DNA of 64,000 nt from Leucobacter musarum subsp. musarum (GTDB lineage: Bacteria; Actinomycetota; Actinomycetes; Actinomycetales; Microbacteriaceae): the NCBI RefSeq assembly GCF_001273845.1, contig NZ_JHBW01000064.1:62001-126000 (forward strand), written 5' to 3'. The notes under the pieces are model-generated. The model did not search any database. It was not told the origin of the DNA and worked only from the letters and a program-made list of their open reading frames with translations. Positions 32,972 to 42,800 of the stretch are shown piece by piece; the first letter of the stretch is position 1, and the number at the start of each line of letters is the position of its first letter. A program made the position numbers and the translations under genes.

Positions 32972-33685
32972 TTACACCCGAGTGTGCGCCCAGACGACAG
33001 CCTGGATGCGGTCGCGCACCCCGAGCTTCTGTAGCAGGTTCGAGACGTGCGTCTTGATGGTGGCTTCGCCGAGGAAGAGCGCTTTGGCGATTTCAGCGTT
33101 CGAACGCCCCTCTGCGACGAGTCCGAGGACTTCGCGCTCGCGCTCCGTGAGCCCGGCCGCCTCCATCGCCGCGCTCGTGGCGTCGAGGTCAGATTCAGCA
33201 TCAGGTGACGGGGCAGCCGCATCTGCGGCGGAAACGGTGCCGCCCCCCGTGCTTCGTTCTGCTGCAACGCGCTCGATGACGGCACGCGTGACGTCGGGGC
33301 CGAGCAATGCGTTGCCGGCTGCGAGCGAGTGCACCGCGTCGATCAGTTGCTCGGCGCGAGACGTCTTGAGAAGAAAGCCGCTGACTCCCGCCGCGAGGGC
33401 GTCGAAGAGGTACTGCTCGTGACCGAACGTGGTGAGCACGAGCACCGAAGGTGCGGCATCAGCGGGTGCTGCCGTGAGGATGCGTCGCGAGGCCTCGATG
33501 CCGTCGAGCACCGGCATCTCGACGTCCATGCAGATGACGTCGGGCGCGAGTTCGGCAGCGAGCTCGACGGCGATTGCGCCGTTCTCGGCTTCACCGACGA
33601 CCTCGATGTCGGGCTCCGATTCGAGGATGATGCGGAAACCCGAGCGCACCAGCGCCTGGTCGTCGACGAGGAGCACGCGAATCAT
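32972..33685 (-). CDS. NarL/LuxR-type response regulator
   Basis: A 237-residue response regulator. The receiver domain has acidic pair Asp8-Asp9, phospho-acceptor Asp54 (CMDVEMP) and VLVLTTF. The C-terminal LuxR helix-turn-helix is LTEREREVLGLVAEGRSNAEIAKALFLGEATIKTHVSNLLQKLGV. A ~25-residue Ala/Ser/Pro-rich linker between domains is longer than usual. Its ATG overlaps the kinase stop. The adjacent divergent ABC exporter is the likely target (inference). Confidence 0.92.
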   Translation of the reverse strand: MIRVLLVDDQALVRSGFRIILESEPDIEVVGEAENGAIAVELAAELAPDVICMDVEMPVLDGIEASRRILTAAPADAAPSVLVLTTFGHEQYLFDALAAGVSGFLLKTSRAEQLIDAVHSLAAGNALLGPDVTRAVIERVAAERSTGGGTVSAADAAAPSPDAESDLDATSAAMEAAGLTEREREVLGLVAEGRSNAEIAKALFLGEATIKTHVSNLLQKLGVRDRIQAVVWAHTRV

Positions 33686-34968
33686 GCGGGCCTTTCAATC
33701 AGGGCGGATGCTGAGGAGGAAACGGGCACGCTGGCCCGCACGATGAATCCGCCGCGCTCGCGGCGGTCGGCGGTCACGGTGCCGCCGACGGCGCCAATGC
33801 GTTCGCGCATGCCGCGCAGCCCGAGCCCGGAGCCGGCAGCACGCTGGCCGAGCTCCTGGCGCACGCCGTCGTCCGAGATCTCGACCTCGGTGGCGTCGGG
33901 AGTGAACCGGAGGCGCACTTCTGCGCGGGCGCCGCGGCCGGCGTGCTTGCGCACGTTGGTCAGTGCCTCCTGCACCACCCGGTACAGGGCAACGTCGACG
34001 AGCATCGGTACCGGGCGCGGTTCTCCGGCGACGATGAGTGTTGCCGGGGTGCCCGAGCTCTGTGATTCGGAGACCAGCGTCGAGAGATGAGCGACACCGA
34101 TGGTGGTCGGGGCCGAGGCGTCGCCGCCCGGGTCGCGCAGTGTGCCGAGCAGTGCGCGCAACTCGGCGACAGCGTTACTGGCGCTCTCTTCGACGACTTC
34201 GAGTGCGGCAACCGCGCGTTCGGGGTCGCGCGCGATGCTGCGTCTGGCCGCAGCGGCTTGAATGCCCATGACCGATACGTGATGCGCAACGACGTCGTGC
34301 AGTTCGCGCGCGATGGCGATGCGATCAAGAGCGACCGCCTGCGCCGCGCTCGTCTGCCGCTCGAGTTCGAGCTCGCGCCCCTGCGCCTCAAGCAGCGCCT
34401 GTGCACGCGCCGCGTTCCAGGATCGCTCGCCGAAGAAATAGGCGCCGCCGAAGTACAGGAGGTTGGTGATGATCTGAATGACGGCGTACGTCGCGTACGC
34501 CGAGAAGATGCCCGAGCGAGATATACCCGGAAACGCATCCTCTTGCGATGACGCGATGATGAGCGTGATCACGAGCCACACGATCATGATCACGCCGATG
34601 CCGACGCGTGACCACACGGCGAGCGCGCGACGCCGCTCCCAGGCGCCCACCGTGTACATCGCACAGAACAAGCTGATGTTGACGATGAGTACCTCGGGTA
34701 CACCGAACTGCCCGCACACGAAGAAGCCGATGGCCACCACGATGGCGACGGGCACGGGGTACCTGCGGCGCACCGCGAGCGGCAGTGTGGCGAGGCCCAG
34801 GCCGATGACCCAGACCCAACCGGGCGCCGGATTCTCATACATGCCGGTGCGCGCATACAGGAGCGCCGTGGTGGCGGACGCGAAGGCGAGGAGCACCGCG
34901 AGCCCGATATCGGCGCGCAGCGCGCGACGATCGGGCGCGGGGCGACTCCAGGCGGCGTGTGGCTGCAT
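33682..34968 (-). CDS. sensor histidine kinase (HisKA_3 type)
   Basis: A ~428-residue kinase. About five to six hydrophobic segments fill residues ~25-190. The dimerisation/phospho-acceptor motif is IARELHDVVAHHVSVM, and the ATPase has VQEALTNVRKHAGRG and GSGLGLRGMRERIGAVGG. There is no large extracytoplasmic sensor, as in intramembrane-sensing kinases paired with ABC exporters. The ATG at 34968 was chosen over an open frame to 35100 because the Arg-rich N-terminus of the membrane domain starts there. It is the first gene of the pair with the response regulator. Confidence 0.9.
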   Translation of the reverse strand: MQPHAAWSRPAPDRRALRADIGLAVLLAFASATTALLYARTGMYENPAPGWVWVIGLGLATLPLAVRRRYPVPVAIVVAIGFFVCGQFGVPEVLIVNISLFCAMYTVGAWERRRALAVWSRVGIGVIMIVWLVITLIIASSQEDAFPGISRSGIFSAYATYAVIQIITNLLYFGGAYFFGERSWNAARAQALLEAQGRELELERQTSAAQAVALDRIAIARELHDVVAHHVSVMGIQAAAARRSIARDPERAVAALEVVEESASNAVAELRALLGTLRDPGGDASAPTTIGVAHLSTLVSESQSSGTPATLIVAGEPRPVPMLVDVALYRVVQEALTNVRKHAGRGARAEVRLRFTPDATEVEISDDGVRQELGQRAAGSGLGLRGMRERIGAVGGTVTADRRERGGFIVRASVPVSSSASALIERPA

Positions 34969-35117
34969 GACTCCAGCGTAGGGGGAGCTGCCGACATCGG
35001 GCATCCGCCCTGAGGGGGAGCACTGGCGGGGCCGGGCGATCCCGCAGTCATTCGCTCGGGGGAAGCGCAATGTCGACGGCACCCGCCAAGCTGGAGGCAA
35101 CGACAGAAGGGATCGAG

Positions 35118-36023
35118 ATGATCGACATCGCAGGCGTCTCCCGCAGCTTCGGCGACCGACGCGTGCTCGACGACGTGAGCTTCACGGTCGAGGGCGGTCG
35201 CATGACCGGCTTCGTCGGGGGCAACGGCGCGGGCAAGACCACCACCATGCGCATCATTCTCGGGGTGCTGTCGGCCGACGCCGGCACGGTGAGCCTCGAC
35301 GGGTCGCCGCTCACTCCAGCAGATCGGGCGCGCTTCGGCTACATGCCCGAAGAGCGCGGGCTCTACCCCAAGATGCAGGTGCTCGAACAACTCGTGTACC
35401 TCGGCAGGCTCCATGGCCTCAGCGCGTCAGATGCGAAGGCGTCGGCGACCGAGCTCATCGAACGGCTCGGCCTCGGCGAGCGCGCAACCGACACGCTTGA
35501 AAGCCTCTCGCTCGGCAACCAGCAGCGCGCGCAGATCGCCGCCGCCCTCGTGCACCGCCCGTCGGCGCTGGTGCTCGACGAACCGTTCTCGGGGCTCGAC
35601 CCGATGGCGGTTGAGGTTGTGCTCGGCGTGCTGCGCGACTATGCCGCGCAGGGCGTGCCCGTACTCTTCTCCTCGCATCAGCTCGACATCGTCGAACGCC
35701 TCTGCGACGACGTGGTCGTGATCGGCGGGGGCAAGATCCTCGCCTCGGGGTCACGTGAAGGGCTGCGTGCGCAGCACTCCGGCAGCAGCTTCGAGCTCGA
35801 GGTCGTCGGCACCGGAGCCGACGCCGGGTGGGTGCGCGAGCAGACCGGCATCACGGTGACGCATCTCGACGGCGGGTTCGCGCGCTTCGACGCAATCGAC
35901 GAGCACGCCGCTCAGGGCGTGCTGACCGCCGCCGTGCAGCAGGCGCAGCCCGGCGTGACGGTGCGCCGATTCGCCCCCATCACCCCGTCTCTGGCCCAGA
36001 TCTTCAAGGAGGTCGTGCGATGA
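35118..36023 (+). CDS. ABC transporter ATP-binding protein (DrrA/NatA type)
   Basis: A ~301-residue ABC ATPase. Walker A is GGNGAGKTT, the signature is LSLGNQQRAQIAAAL (LSLGN in place of LSGGQ, as in many NatA-type exporters), Walker B is ALVLDEPFSGLD, and the switch is SSHQLDIVE. A ~70-residue C-terminal domain follows. I chose the ATG at 35118 with AAGG upstream, since the domain begins immediately (MIDIAGVSRSFG); an in-frame ATG at 35070 is the alternative. It overlaps the permease gene by ATGA. Function: export, substrate unknown. Confidence 0.88.
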   Translation: MIDIAGVSRSFGDRRVLDDVSFTVEGGRMTGFVGGNGAGKTTTMRIILGVLSADAGTVSLDGSPLTPADRARFGYMPEERGLYPKMQVLEQLVYLGRLHGLSASDAKASATELIERLGLGERATDTLESLSLGNQQRAQIAAALVHRPSALVLDEPFSGLDPMAVEVVLGVLRDYAAQGVPVLFSSHQLDIVERLCDDVVVIGGGKILASGSREGLRAQHSGSSFELEVVGTGADAGWVREQTGITVTHLDGGFARFDAIDEHAAQGVLTAAVQQAQPGVTVRRFAPITPSLAQIFKEVVR

Positions 36024-37162
36024 ACGCCCCCACACCCGCTGCGACGCAGTCGTCGCGATCCACGTCACGCCCAGTGAGCGGCGCCCAGGGCGCCTGGCTC
36101 GTCGCCGAGCGTGAGATCACCACGAAACTGCGCAGCAAGGCCTTCCTCATCTCGACGGTGATACTGCTGCTGCTCGTGCTCGGCTCGGTGCTCTTCAGCG
36201 GCTTCATGGCGAAGAACGGCGGGTTCGCCAGTGATACCTCAGTGGCGGTGGTCGGCGAGGCCGCTGCGACGGTCGATCCGCTCGACGGCAACGGCTTCGA
36301 GGTCACCGAGGTGGCGGATCGCGCGGCCGCCGAACAGGCCGTGCGCGATGGCGAGGTCGACGCCGCGGTGGTGCCGGGCGGCGATACCCCGGTGGGCCTC
36401 ACCATTCTCGCGAACGACAGCCCTCCGACCGGGCTGCTGCAGGCGCTCTCGGCATCGCCGACGGTCGAGCTGCTCGAGCCGACGAGTGAGAATCCCTTCC
36501 TGGCCTACATCATTGCGATCGCCTTCGGCGTCGTCTTCATGATGAGTGCGATCACCTTCGGCACGACGATCGCGCAGAGCGTGGTCGAAGAAAAGCAGAC
36601 GCGCATCGTCGAGATTCTGCTCGCCACTGTCTCAGCCCGCACCATGCTCGCGGGCAAGATTCTCGGCAACAGCATTCTCGCGCTCGCCCAGGTCGTCGCG
36701 ATCGCGGCGCTGGCCTCCGTGGGCATGCTCGCGACCGGGCAAGACCTGCTGCTGGGTGAACTCGGCACGGCACTGATCTGGTTCGGCATCCTGTTCGCGT
36801 TCGGGTTCGTGCTGCTCGCCGCGATGTACGCCGCACTCGCCGCCCTGGTCTCGCGTCAGGAAGACATCGGCTCGGTGACCAGCCCCGTCATGATGCTGGT
36901 GATGCTTCCGTACATCGGCGTCATCGTGTTCTACGACAACCCGACCGTGCTCGCGATCATGAGCTACCTGCCCTTCTCGGCCCCGGTCGGCATGCCCATG
37001 CGCCTCTACCTCGGCACCGCCGAATGGTGGGAGCCGATCGCATCGCTCGGCATCCTCGCCGTGTCGATCGCGATCGTCATCTCGATCGGGTCGCGCATCT
37101 ACAGCAACTCGATTCTGCGCACCGGTGCCCGGGTGAAGCTGGGCGACGCGCTCAAGGGCTAA
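36020..37162 (+). CDS. ABC-2 family transporter permease (NatB-like)
   Basis: A 380-residue ABC-2 membrane protein. One segment near residues 45-65 is followed by an extracytoplasmic domain (SDTSVAVVGEAAATVDPL...), and then five to six segments start near residue 165. VVEEKQTRIVEILLATVSARTMLAGKILG is the NatB/ABC-2 signature. It forms an exporter with the preceding ATPase, possibly under the divergent two-component system. Confidence 0.88.
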   Translation: MNAPTPAATQSSRSTSRPVSGAQGAWLVAEREITTKLRSKAFLISTVILLLLVLGSVLFSGFMAKNGGFASDTSVAVVGEAAATVDPLDGNGFEVTEVADRAAAEQAVRDGEVDAAVVPGGDTPVGLTILANDSPPTGLLQALSASPTVELLEPTSENPFLAYIIAIAFGVVFMMSAITFGTTIAQSVVEEKQTRIVEILLATVSARTMLAGKILGNSILALAQVVAIAALASVGMLATGQDLLLGELGTALIWFGILFAFGFVLLAAMYAALAALVSRQEDIGSVTSPVMMLVMLPYIGVIVFYDNPTVLAIMSYLPFSAPVGMPMRLYLGTAEWWEPIASLGILAVSIAIVISIGSRIYSNSILRTGARVKLGDALKG

Positions 37163-37178
37163 CGGGCGAACCTGCGAG

Positions 37179-37218
37179 ACTGCGGGCCCGGGGCGCTGTC
37201 GCGCTCCGGGCCCGCAGT
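37179..37218 (+). terminator. terminator hairpin after ABC-2 operon
   Basis: An 18-bp stem (37179-37196 with 37201-37218; one G-T wobble, otherwise perfect) and a TGTC tetraloop start 17 nt past the permease stop. No strong T-tract follows, but the stem is very stable and ends the operon just before the cytidine deaminase promoter. Confidence 0.7.
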
Positions 37219-37244
37219 GCGATGTGCGCCGATACGCTGGTCGC

Positions 37245-37640
37245 ATGGCACCCGAGATCGACTGGACCGCGCTGCAGCAGGCGGCACTCGCCGCTGCGGA
37301 GCACGCGTACGCACCCTACTCCGGCTACTCCGTCGGGTGCGCCGCGCTGGTCGACGACGGCCGGGTGATCACCGGCTGCAACGTCGAGAACGCCAGCTAC
37401 GGGGTGACGCTCTGCGCCGAGTGCGCGATGGTCGGCCAGTTGCATCTCGGTGGAGGCGGGCGCCTCGTCGCGTTCACCTGCGTCGGCAACGGTGAGGTCA
37501 TTACCCCGTGCGGGCGCTGCCGCCAGGTGCTTTCGGAGGCCTCAGCTCCCGGCATGCTGCTGCAGACTCCCGCGGGGCTCGCCACCATCGAGCAGATGCT
37601 GCCCGAGGGGTTTGGCCCGGCAGCGCTCGCGACCCCCTAG
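37245..37640 (+). CDS. cdd: cytidine deaminase
   Basis: A 131-residue homotetramer-type cytidine deaminase that converts cytidine and deoxycytidine to uridine and deoxyuridine in pyrimidine salvage. The zinc site is CAECAMVGQL (Cys and catalytic Glu) plus PCGRCRQVL, with NVENASYGVTLCAEC as substrate loop. A TACGCT box at 37233-37238 ends 6 nt before the ATG and no ribosome site is visible, so translation is probably leaderless. Confidence 0.93.
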   Translation: MAPEIDWTALQQAALAAAEHAYAPYSGYSVGCAALVDDGRVITGCNVENASYGVTLCAECAMVGQLHLGGGGRLVAFTCVGNGEVITPCGRCRQVLSEASAPGMLLQTPAGLATIEQMLPEGFGPAALATP

Positions 37641-37671
37641 CAATGTCGGCGCCCAGGAGTAGTCTGCTCGG

Positions 37672-39219
37672 GTGAGTTCCGAACACCCCTCCGCCAGTCA
37701 GCCCGCTCCCGGCACCACCCCGGCGCCCAAACCCGACATTCGACCCTGGCCGGCACTCTGGTCACTGGTGCTGGGCTTCTTCATGATCCTGGTCGACACG
37801 ACGATCGTGTCGGTGGCGAACCCGTCAATCATGGAAGGGCTCGAGACCACCATGGTCGCGACGCTGTGGGCGACGAGCGCGTACCTGCTCGCGTACGCCG
37901 TGCCGCTGCTCATCACCGGGCGACTCGGCGACCGCTTCGGCCCGCGCCGCATCTACCTGTTCGGGCTCACCATCTTCACGCTGTCGTCGCTCGCGTGCGG
38001 GCTCTCGGGCACCATCGAGGCGCTCATCATCGCCCGCGTGTTCCAGGGCCTCGGCGCCGCCCTCATGACGCCGCAGACGATGGCCGTGATCACCCGTATC
38101 TTCGCGCCGCGCGAGCGCGGTTCGGCGATGGCCGTCTGGGGCATCACCGCCGGCGTGGCGACGCTCGTCGGCCCGATCTTGGGCGGCGTGCTGCTCGACG
38201 GCTTCGGCTGGGAGTGGATTTTCTTCATCAACGTGCCGGTCGGCATCATCGGGTTCGTGCTCGCGATGCGCTTCGTGCCGCAGCTTGAGACCCACGCGCA
38301 CCGCTTCGACTGGGTCGGCGTGCTGCTGAGTGCCGCGGGCATGTTCATGCTGGTCTTCGGCATTCAAGAGGGCGAGAGCTACGACTGGGGTCAGATCTGG
38401 GGCCCGATCTCGGTGTGGAGCCTGATCGTGCTGGGCGTTGTGGTGCTGGCGCTCTTCGTGATCTGGCAGCGGGTGCAGCGCGGCGAACCACTGTTGCCGC
38501 TCGAAATCTTCCGCGACCGCAACTTCTCCGTCGGCTCCTCCGCCATCACGATGGTCGGTCTCGCCGTCACGAGTATGGGCCTGCCGCTCATGTTCTACTA
38601 TCAGCTCGTGCGCGGCCTGACGCCGACGCAGTCGGCCCTGATGCTCGTTCCGATGGCACTGCTCTCCGCTGGTCTCGCACGGCCCATCGGCCTGCTCATC
38701 GACCGCACTGACCCCCGCCGCATAGCCACCCTCGGTCTCGTGCTCGTCGGTGCCGGCATGCTGCTCTACAGCTTCCTGCTGCAGCCCGACACCCCGCTCT
38801 GGCTCCTGCTCGTGCCGAGCGCGGTGCTCGGCATCGCGAACGCCTGCATGTGGGGCCCGCTCGCCTCGATCACGACCTTCAGCCTCGCACCCGAACTCGC
38901 CGGTGCGGGCTCGGGCGTCTACAACACGTCGCGCCAGGTCGGCGCGGTGCTCGGTTCGGCTGCGATCGCCGCGCTCATGCAGTCACGCATCTCCGCCGAA
39001 CTCGGAGCTGGCGCGGCCGATGGTATGAGCGGCGGTGAGTCCTCGGGGGCCGCGGGCCAGCTGCCCGAGGCGCTGCACGCGGGCTTCGCTGCAGCGATGG
39101 GGCAGTCGCTGTACCTGCCGATCGCCGCCATTTTGCTCGGTGCCATCATCTCGCTCTGGTTCGGTCGACGCCCGCAGAAGGCGACCACCCGGCCGGTCGA
39201 GGTGCCCGCCGAAGCCTGA
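37672..39219 (+). CDS. DHA2 family MFS multidrug transporter
   Basis: A 515-residue 14-segment major facilitator of the EmrB/QacA group. Visible motifs are DTTIVSVANPSIMEGL in segment 1, GRLGDRFGPRRIYL (motif A), RVFQGLGAALMTPQTMA and GPILGGVLLDGFGWEWIFFINVPVGI (motif C region). It probably exports drugs by proton antiport. The GTG start follows a TAGTCT box that ends 6 nt upstream, another leaderless-type start. Confidence 0.9.
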   Translation: MSSEHPSASQPAPGTTPAPKPDIRPWPALWSLVLGFFMILVDTTIVSVANPSIMEGLETTMVATLWATSAYLLAYAVPLLITGRLGDRFGPRRIYLFGLTIFTLSSLACGLSGTIEALIIARVFQGLGAALMTPQTMAVITRIFAPRERGSAMAVWGITAGVATLVGPILGGVLLDGFGWEWIFFINVPVGIIGFVLAMRFVPQLETHAHRFDWVGVLLSAAGMFMLVFGIQEGESYDWGQIWGPISVWSLIVLGVVVLALFVIWQRVQRGEPLLPLEIFRDRNFSVGSSAITMVGLAVTSMGLPLMFYYQLVRGLTPTQSALMLVPMALLSAGLARPIGLLIDRTDPRRIATLGLVLVGAGMLLYSFLLQPDTPLWLLLVPSAVLGIANACMWGPLASITTFSLAPELAGAGSGVYNTSRQVGAVLGSAAIAALMQSRISAELGAGAADGMSGGESSGAAGQLPEALHAGFAAAMGQSLYLPIAAILLGAIISLWFGRRPQKATTRPVEVPAEA

Positions 39220-39277
39220 CCTCCCGAGTCGCGAACGCCCCACCTGCATCACCCCGCCCCGAACGAACGGATCCTTC

Positions 39278-39577
39278 ATGATTCTCGCCTTCTCCGTCGC
39301 CCCGTCGGGCACCGGCAACGCCTCCGTCTCAGATGCCGTCGCCGAGGCGGTGAAGATCGTGCGCGCCTCGGGGCTGCCGCACCGCACGTCGTCGATGTTC
39401 ACCGAGATCGAGGGTGAGTGGGATGAGGTCTTCGACGTCGTGAAGCGCGCGACCGAGGCGGTGCTGCCCTTCGGGTCGCGGGTGTCGCTCGTGATGAAAG
39501 CCGACATCCGCCCCGGGTTCGAGGGTGAGCTTGACGGGAAGTTGGAGCGGTTGGAGGCGGCGATCGAGGGCAAGTAA
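39278..39577 (+). CDS. thiamine-binding protein (MTH1187/YkoF-like)
   Basis: A 99-residue ferredoxin-like-fold protein of the MTH1187 family, members of which bind thiamine or related hydroxymethylpyrimidines. Family features are FSVAPSGTGNASVSDAVAEAVKIV, SGLPHRTSSMFTEIEGEWDEV and a C-terminal KADIRPG. The physiological role is poorly known. The ATG at 39278 matches the family N-terminus. Its stop codon lies in the left direct repeat of a possible insertion. Confidence 0.88.
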   Translation: MILAFSVAPSGTGNASVSDAVAEAVKIVRASGLPHRTSSMFTEIEGEWDEVFDVVKRATEAVLPFGSRVSLVMKADIRPGFEGELDGKLERLEAAIEGK

Positions 39578-39767
39578 GTGAGTGCAGCCAGCGGTCGCAA
39601 TGCCCGTGATCGGTCTGGCATCCGCTTTAAGGTTTTGCCACGGCGACGCGGGACCCTTGGCTGAGTGTTTGATCGGGCCTGTTGCGACGTCGATGAGTAG
39701 CGAGGTTGGCACTGTGTGCCGGCCTAATGAAGCGTAGCGGCTTCGCTCCGCTGCTGTAAGTGAGTGC
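39575..39767. repeat. possible MITE-like insertion flanked by 11-bp direct repeats
   Basis: TAAGTGAGTGC occurs exactly at 39575-39585 and 39757-39767, bracketing 171 bp with no convincing gene. The inner ends are partly inverted (both carry CAGCGG, then imperfectly matched bases). This resembles a target duplication around a small non-autonomous element, with the left copy including the stop of the thiamine-binding gene. No transposase is seen. Confidence 0.4.
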
Positions 39768-39825
39768 TGGCGTGGTCGCGACCTCACGTGCGCGACCACA
39801 CCAGACAGGTCTACTCCGTCGATGT

Positions 39826-42800
39826 TCAGCGACGGCGGCGCATCAGCGCAAAGCCCCCACCCGCGAGCAGTAGCAGCGCGACCAATGCGGCACCCCACAA
39901 CGGGGCTCCGCCAGTCTGGCTCAACTTCCCATTGGGTCGTTCTGAGGCCGTCGGTGCGCCCTCCGAACTGTCGGAACCGGCGGCACCGTCAGCGTCCGCA
40001 GTACCCGCGCCACCCGCATCGGCTTCTGCGGCCGCAGAGGAATCAGCGTCTGCCGCGACCCCTGCGTCCGCATCCGCATCCGCATCGACCTCGGCCTCAT
40101 CGTCACCCGGGGCCAGCGGCTGCACATCGAGATACGCTGAGACCACGAGCGGCCCGGTCATTCCGTATATCTGGCGCTCGAGGCCCGAGCCTCCGACCTG
40201 GGCCGGAGACTGGCTGGCAACCGCGTTACGCAGGGTGGTCGCGATGGAAACCTCGATCTCATTGTCGCCGGCCTGCACGGCGGGGCCAAGATCGACCGTT
40301 GTGTCGATCTGGCTGACGGGCAACTCCATCCCGTTGACCGTGACCGCGTAGGTGTGAGCCTGCGGTCCGAGCTGCAAGATGAGACCGGCGGCGTTACTCC
40401 AGTCTTCGGGCAGTGAGAACGATGATCGGTAGTGGCCGATGCCCGAAGTGTCGGGATACCCCAGGGCGTCCCAAGTCGGGAAACTGCCGTCTTCGTTCGG
40501 CGTGATCGTGAGCGGTTTAAGTGCGATCTTGTCGGTCGTGAATCCGGTCGCCGGTCGTTGCCACGATTCGATCTCCAAGGTCCACGGTGCGAACTCGGGT
40601 GCGACCGGCACATTGGTCACCTCCGCTGCGAGTTCGACGCCACCCGCAGTCGTGGCGGTGACCGTGCCCGGCTCGGTGACGCGCACACGAACGGCATCCT
40701 CGGTCGTCACGAGCGGTGCCGAAGCCGCGACGATCGGATCGGCTGGTGCAGGTGCGAACCCCAGGCCTTCAGGGTCTGCGGTGACCGCGAAGATGCCCGT
40801 CTCGCCCGGCTGCAGGTTCACCGGAACAGTGACGGCGCCGTCTCCACGGATTGTGCCGGGCACGATGCCCGTATCGCCGCTCCAGGGGTCCATGCTGTAT
40901 GCGAAACCCGTTCCGCTGAGCGAAACACTCGTCGACAGCGCGGCATCCGATGCGTTGAAGAAGAAGTAGTAATCCTCGGACGGCGAGGTGCGATGCATGA
41001 TCTGCAGGCCACTCGGTTCGGCGACTTGAGCGGCAGGTGACACCCCAGTGGCCGACAGTGCGCCCGCGAGCTCAGCGGTCGATCCGACCGATACGACACT
41101 GTCGAGCGCGGTGATCTCTGACCAGACGGCTGCGAGCTTTGCGTCTTCATTGGTCGCGCCAGTTGTATTGACGGCGCGTGAAGGCTGCTCGCCGACGAGG
41201 ATCACTGGCAGGCCAGCCTGCGCGTACCCGAGTACTCGTTCTGCCGAGGCTACCGAGAATGTCTGCTGGTTCTGGATCACGAGCGCGCGGTATCCCGGAC
41301 CGTCGGCGGCCAGTACACCGCCTGTTACGCCCTGTGCGCTCAGATCGGAGCTGCTCAAGTAGCCCCAACTGTATCCAGCGCCGGCGAGAGCCGGTTCGGA
41401 GAGGGGTCCGTCTCCCATCGCGTTGACGTCGTCGGCGTACACTGCGAAGTCTGTGGAAAGTGCGCCCTGTCGCAGTACGTATTGGCTGCGGCCGAGATAC
41501 TCGTTGATTGCCGTCTGATGCCCCCACGAGGGCTGGCGGGTATCCCACGGTTCGGCGATCCCTGTGACCGGAATGAACGGTGACCAGCCAGGCCATTCGT
41601 TCTGCCCAAAGATGAACATCAAGTCCGAGACGTTCTGCTCGGGAAAACCATGGAACTCCACCAGGGTCGAGCCGGTCGACAAGGTCTGATTCACGCGGTA
41701 CAGCACGTCAGACCATTGCTGACGCCACGAGCTGTTGCCGAAGTTGATGAATGCACAGCATTCGGTCGGAACGAGAGATGTCCCCTGCAATGCCGCTGCG
41801 GAAGCGACTGCGCGGGAATCCTGCGATTCAGATTCGGGGACGTCCACTGCTTGCCACGCGTCGCTCGGCGACATCGCAACCGGGCCTGAGCTGCTGTAGG
41901 TCTGGTAACGCAGGGTCATGCCGAGATCGTGTGACCACTCGCGCAACGGTGCGAGGTGGTACTCGATGAAGTTCTCGCTCATCGTCTGCTTCCAGTCTGA
42001 GCGATATCGCTCGTCGGAACCGTCGGAGAACACGAATTCGGGCGATTCGAGTGAGATCGAGGGGAGGCCAGCAACGAGTGAGTAGCCACGACGTGCTTCA
42101 AAGTCCTGCAGCAGACTCGGCGTCCAATCTGAAGCCTCGGTGAGCTCGAGAGAATCAAGCCACATGGATCCCGCGTTTTCGGCAAGGAGGGCGCGTAGCT
42201 CCTCCGTAAGTACTTCTTCGTTCCAGGTGGACATGAGAGCATCGGTGCCCTCGCGGCTATAGTGATCGACGAGGACGGTGCCGCGAACGTTCGCATCCAT
42301 GCCGGCCGTCGGCTTCAGGCCGCTGCCTTGGCTGAAGTACGAAAGCACCAGCCACGTGCCGTCTTCAGGCGCTTCGGGCGCCGTCCATTCGACAGTCAGG
42401 CCGTTCCCCGCGTTGTCGGCGCTATCGCGTACGACCTGCTCAGTGAGGTCAACGACAGAATCGGCGGCGAGTGTTGTCGGGGCATCGGTGCATCCGTTCT
42501 CGCAGCGGACGGCGAGCACGCCGACGAGCTCACGTTGTTGCACGCCTGACGCGAGACTCGACAGTGGGATCTGGCCGGAGAATGTTGCGCCGGCGGCAAG
42601 GGGCTCGGAGCGGGCGCTTCCCAGCGTCTTCGCGGATCCGGGGGAGTCGGGTGTGACGCGATTTGACCCCGCTGACCAGCCCGGGGCGATCAGCGCGTCA
42701 ACTTGCACGTCGTTGTCGATGCCAGCGCGCACGGCTTCGGTGAGTTTCGCGGTCCATGCCGGCGATCCAAATGCCTTGTCGGCGCCGTAATATTGAGCGA

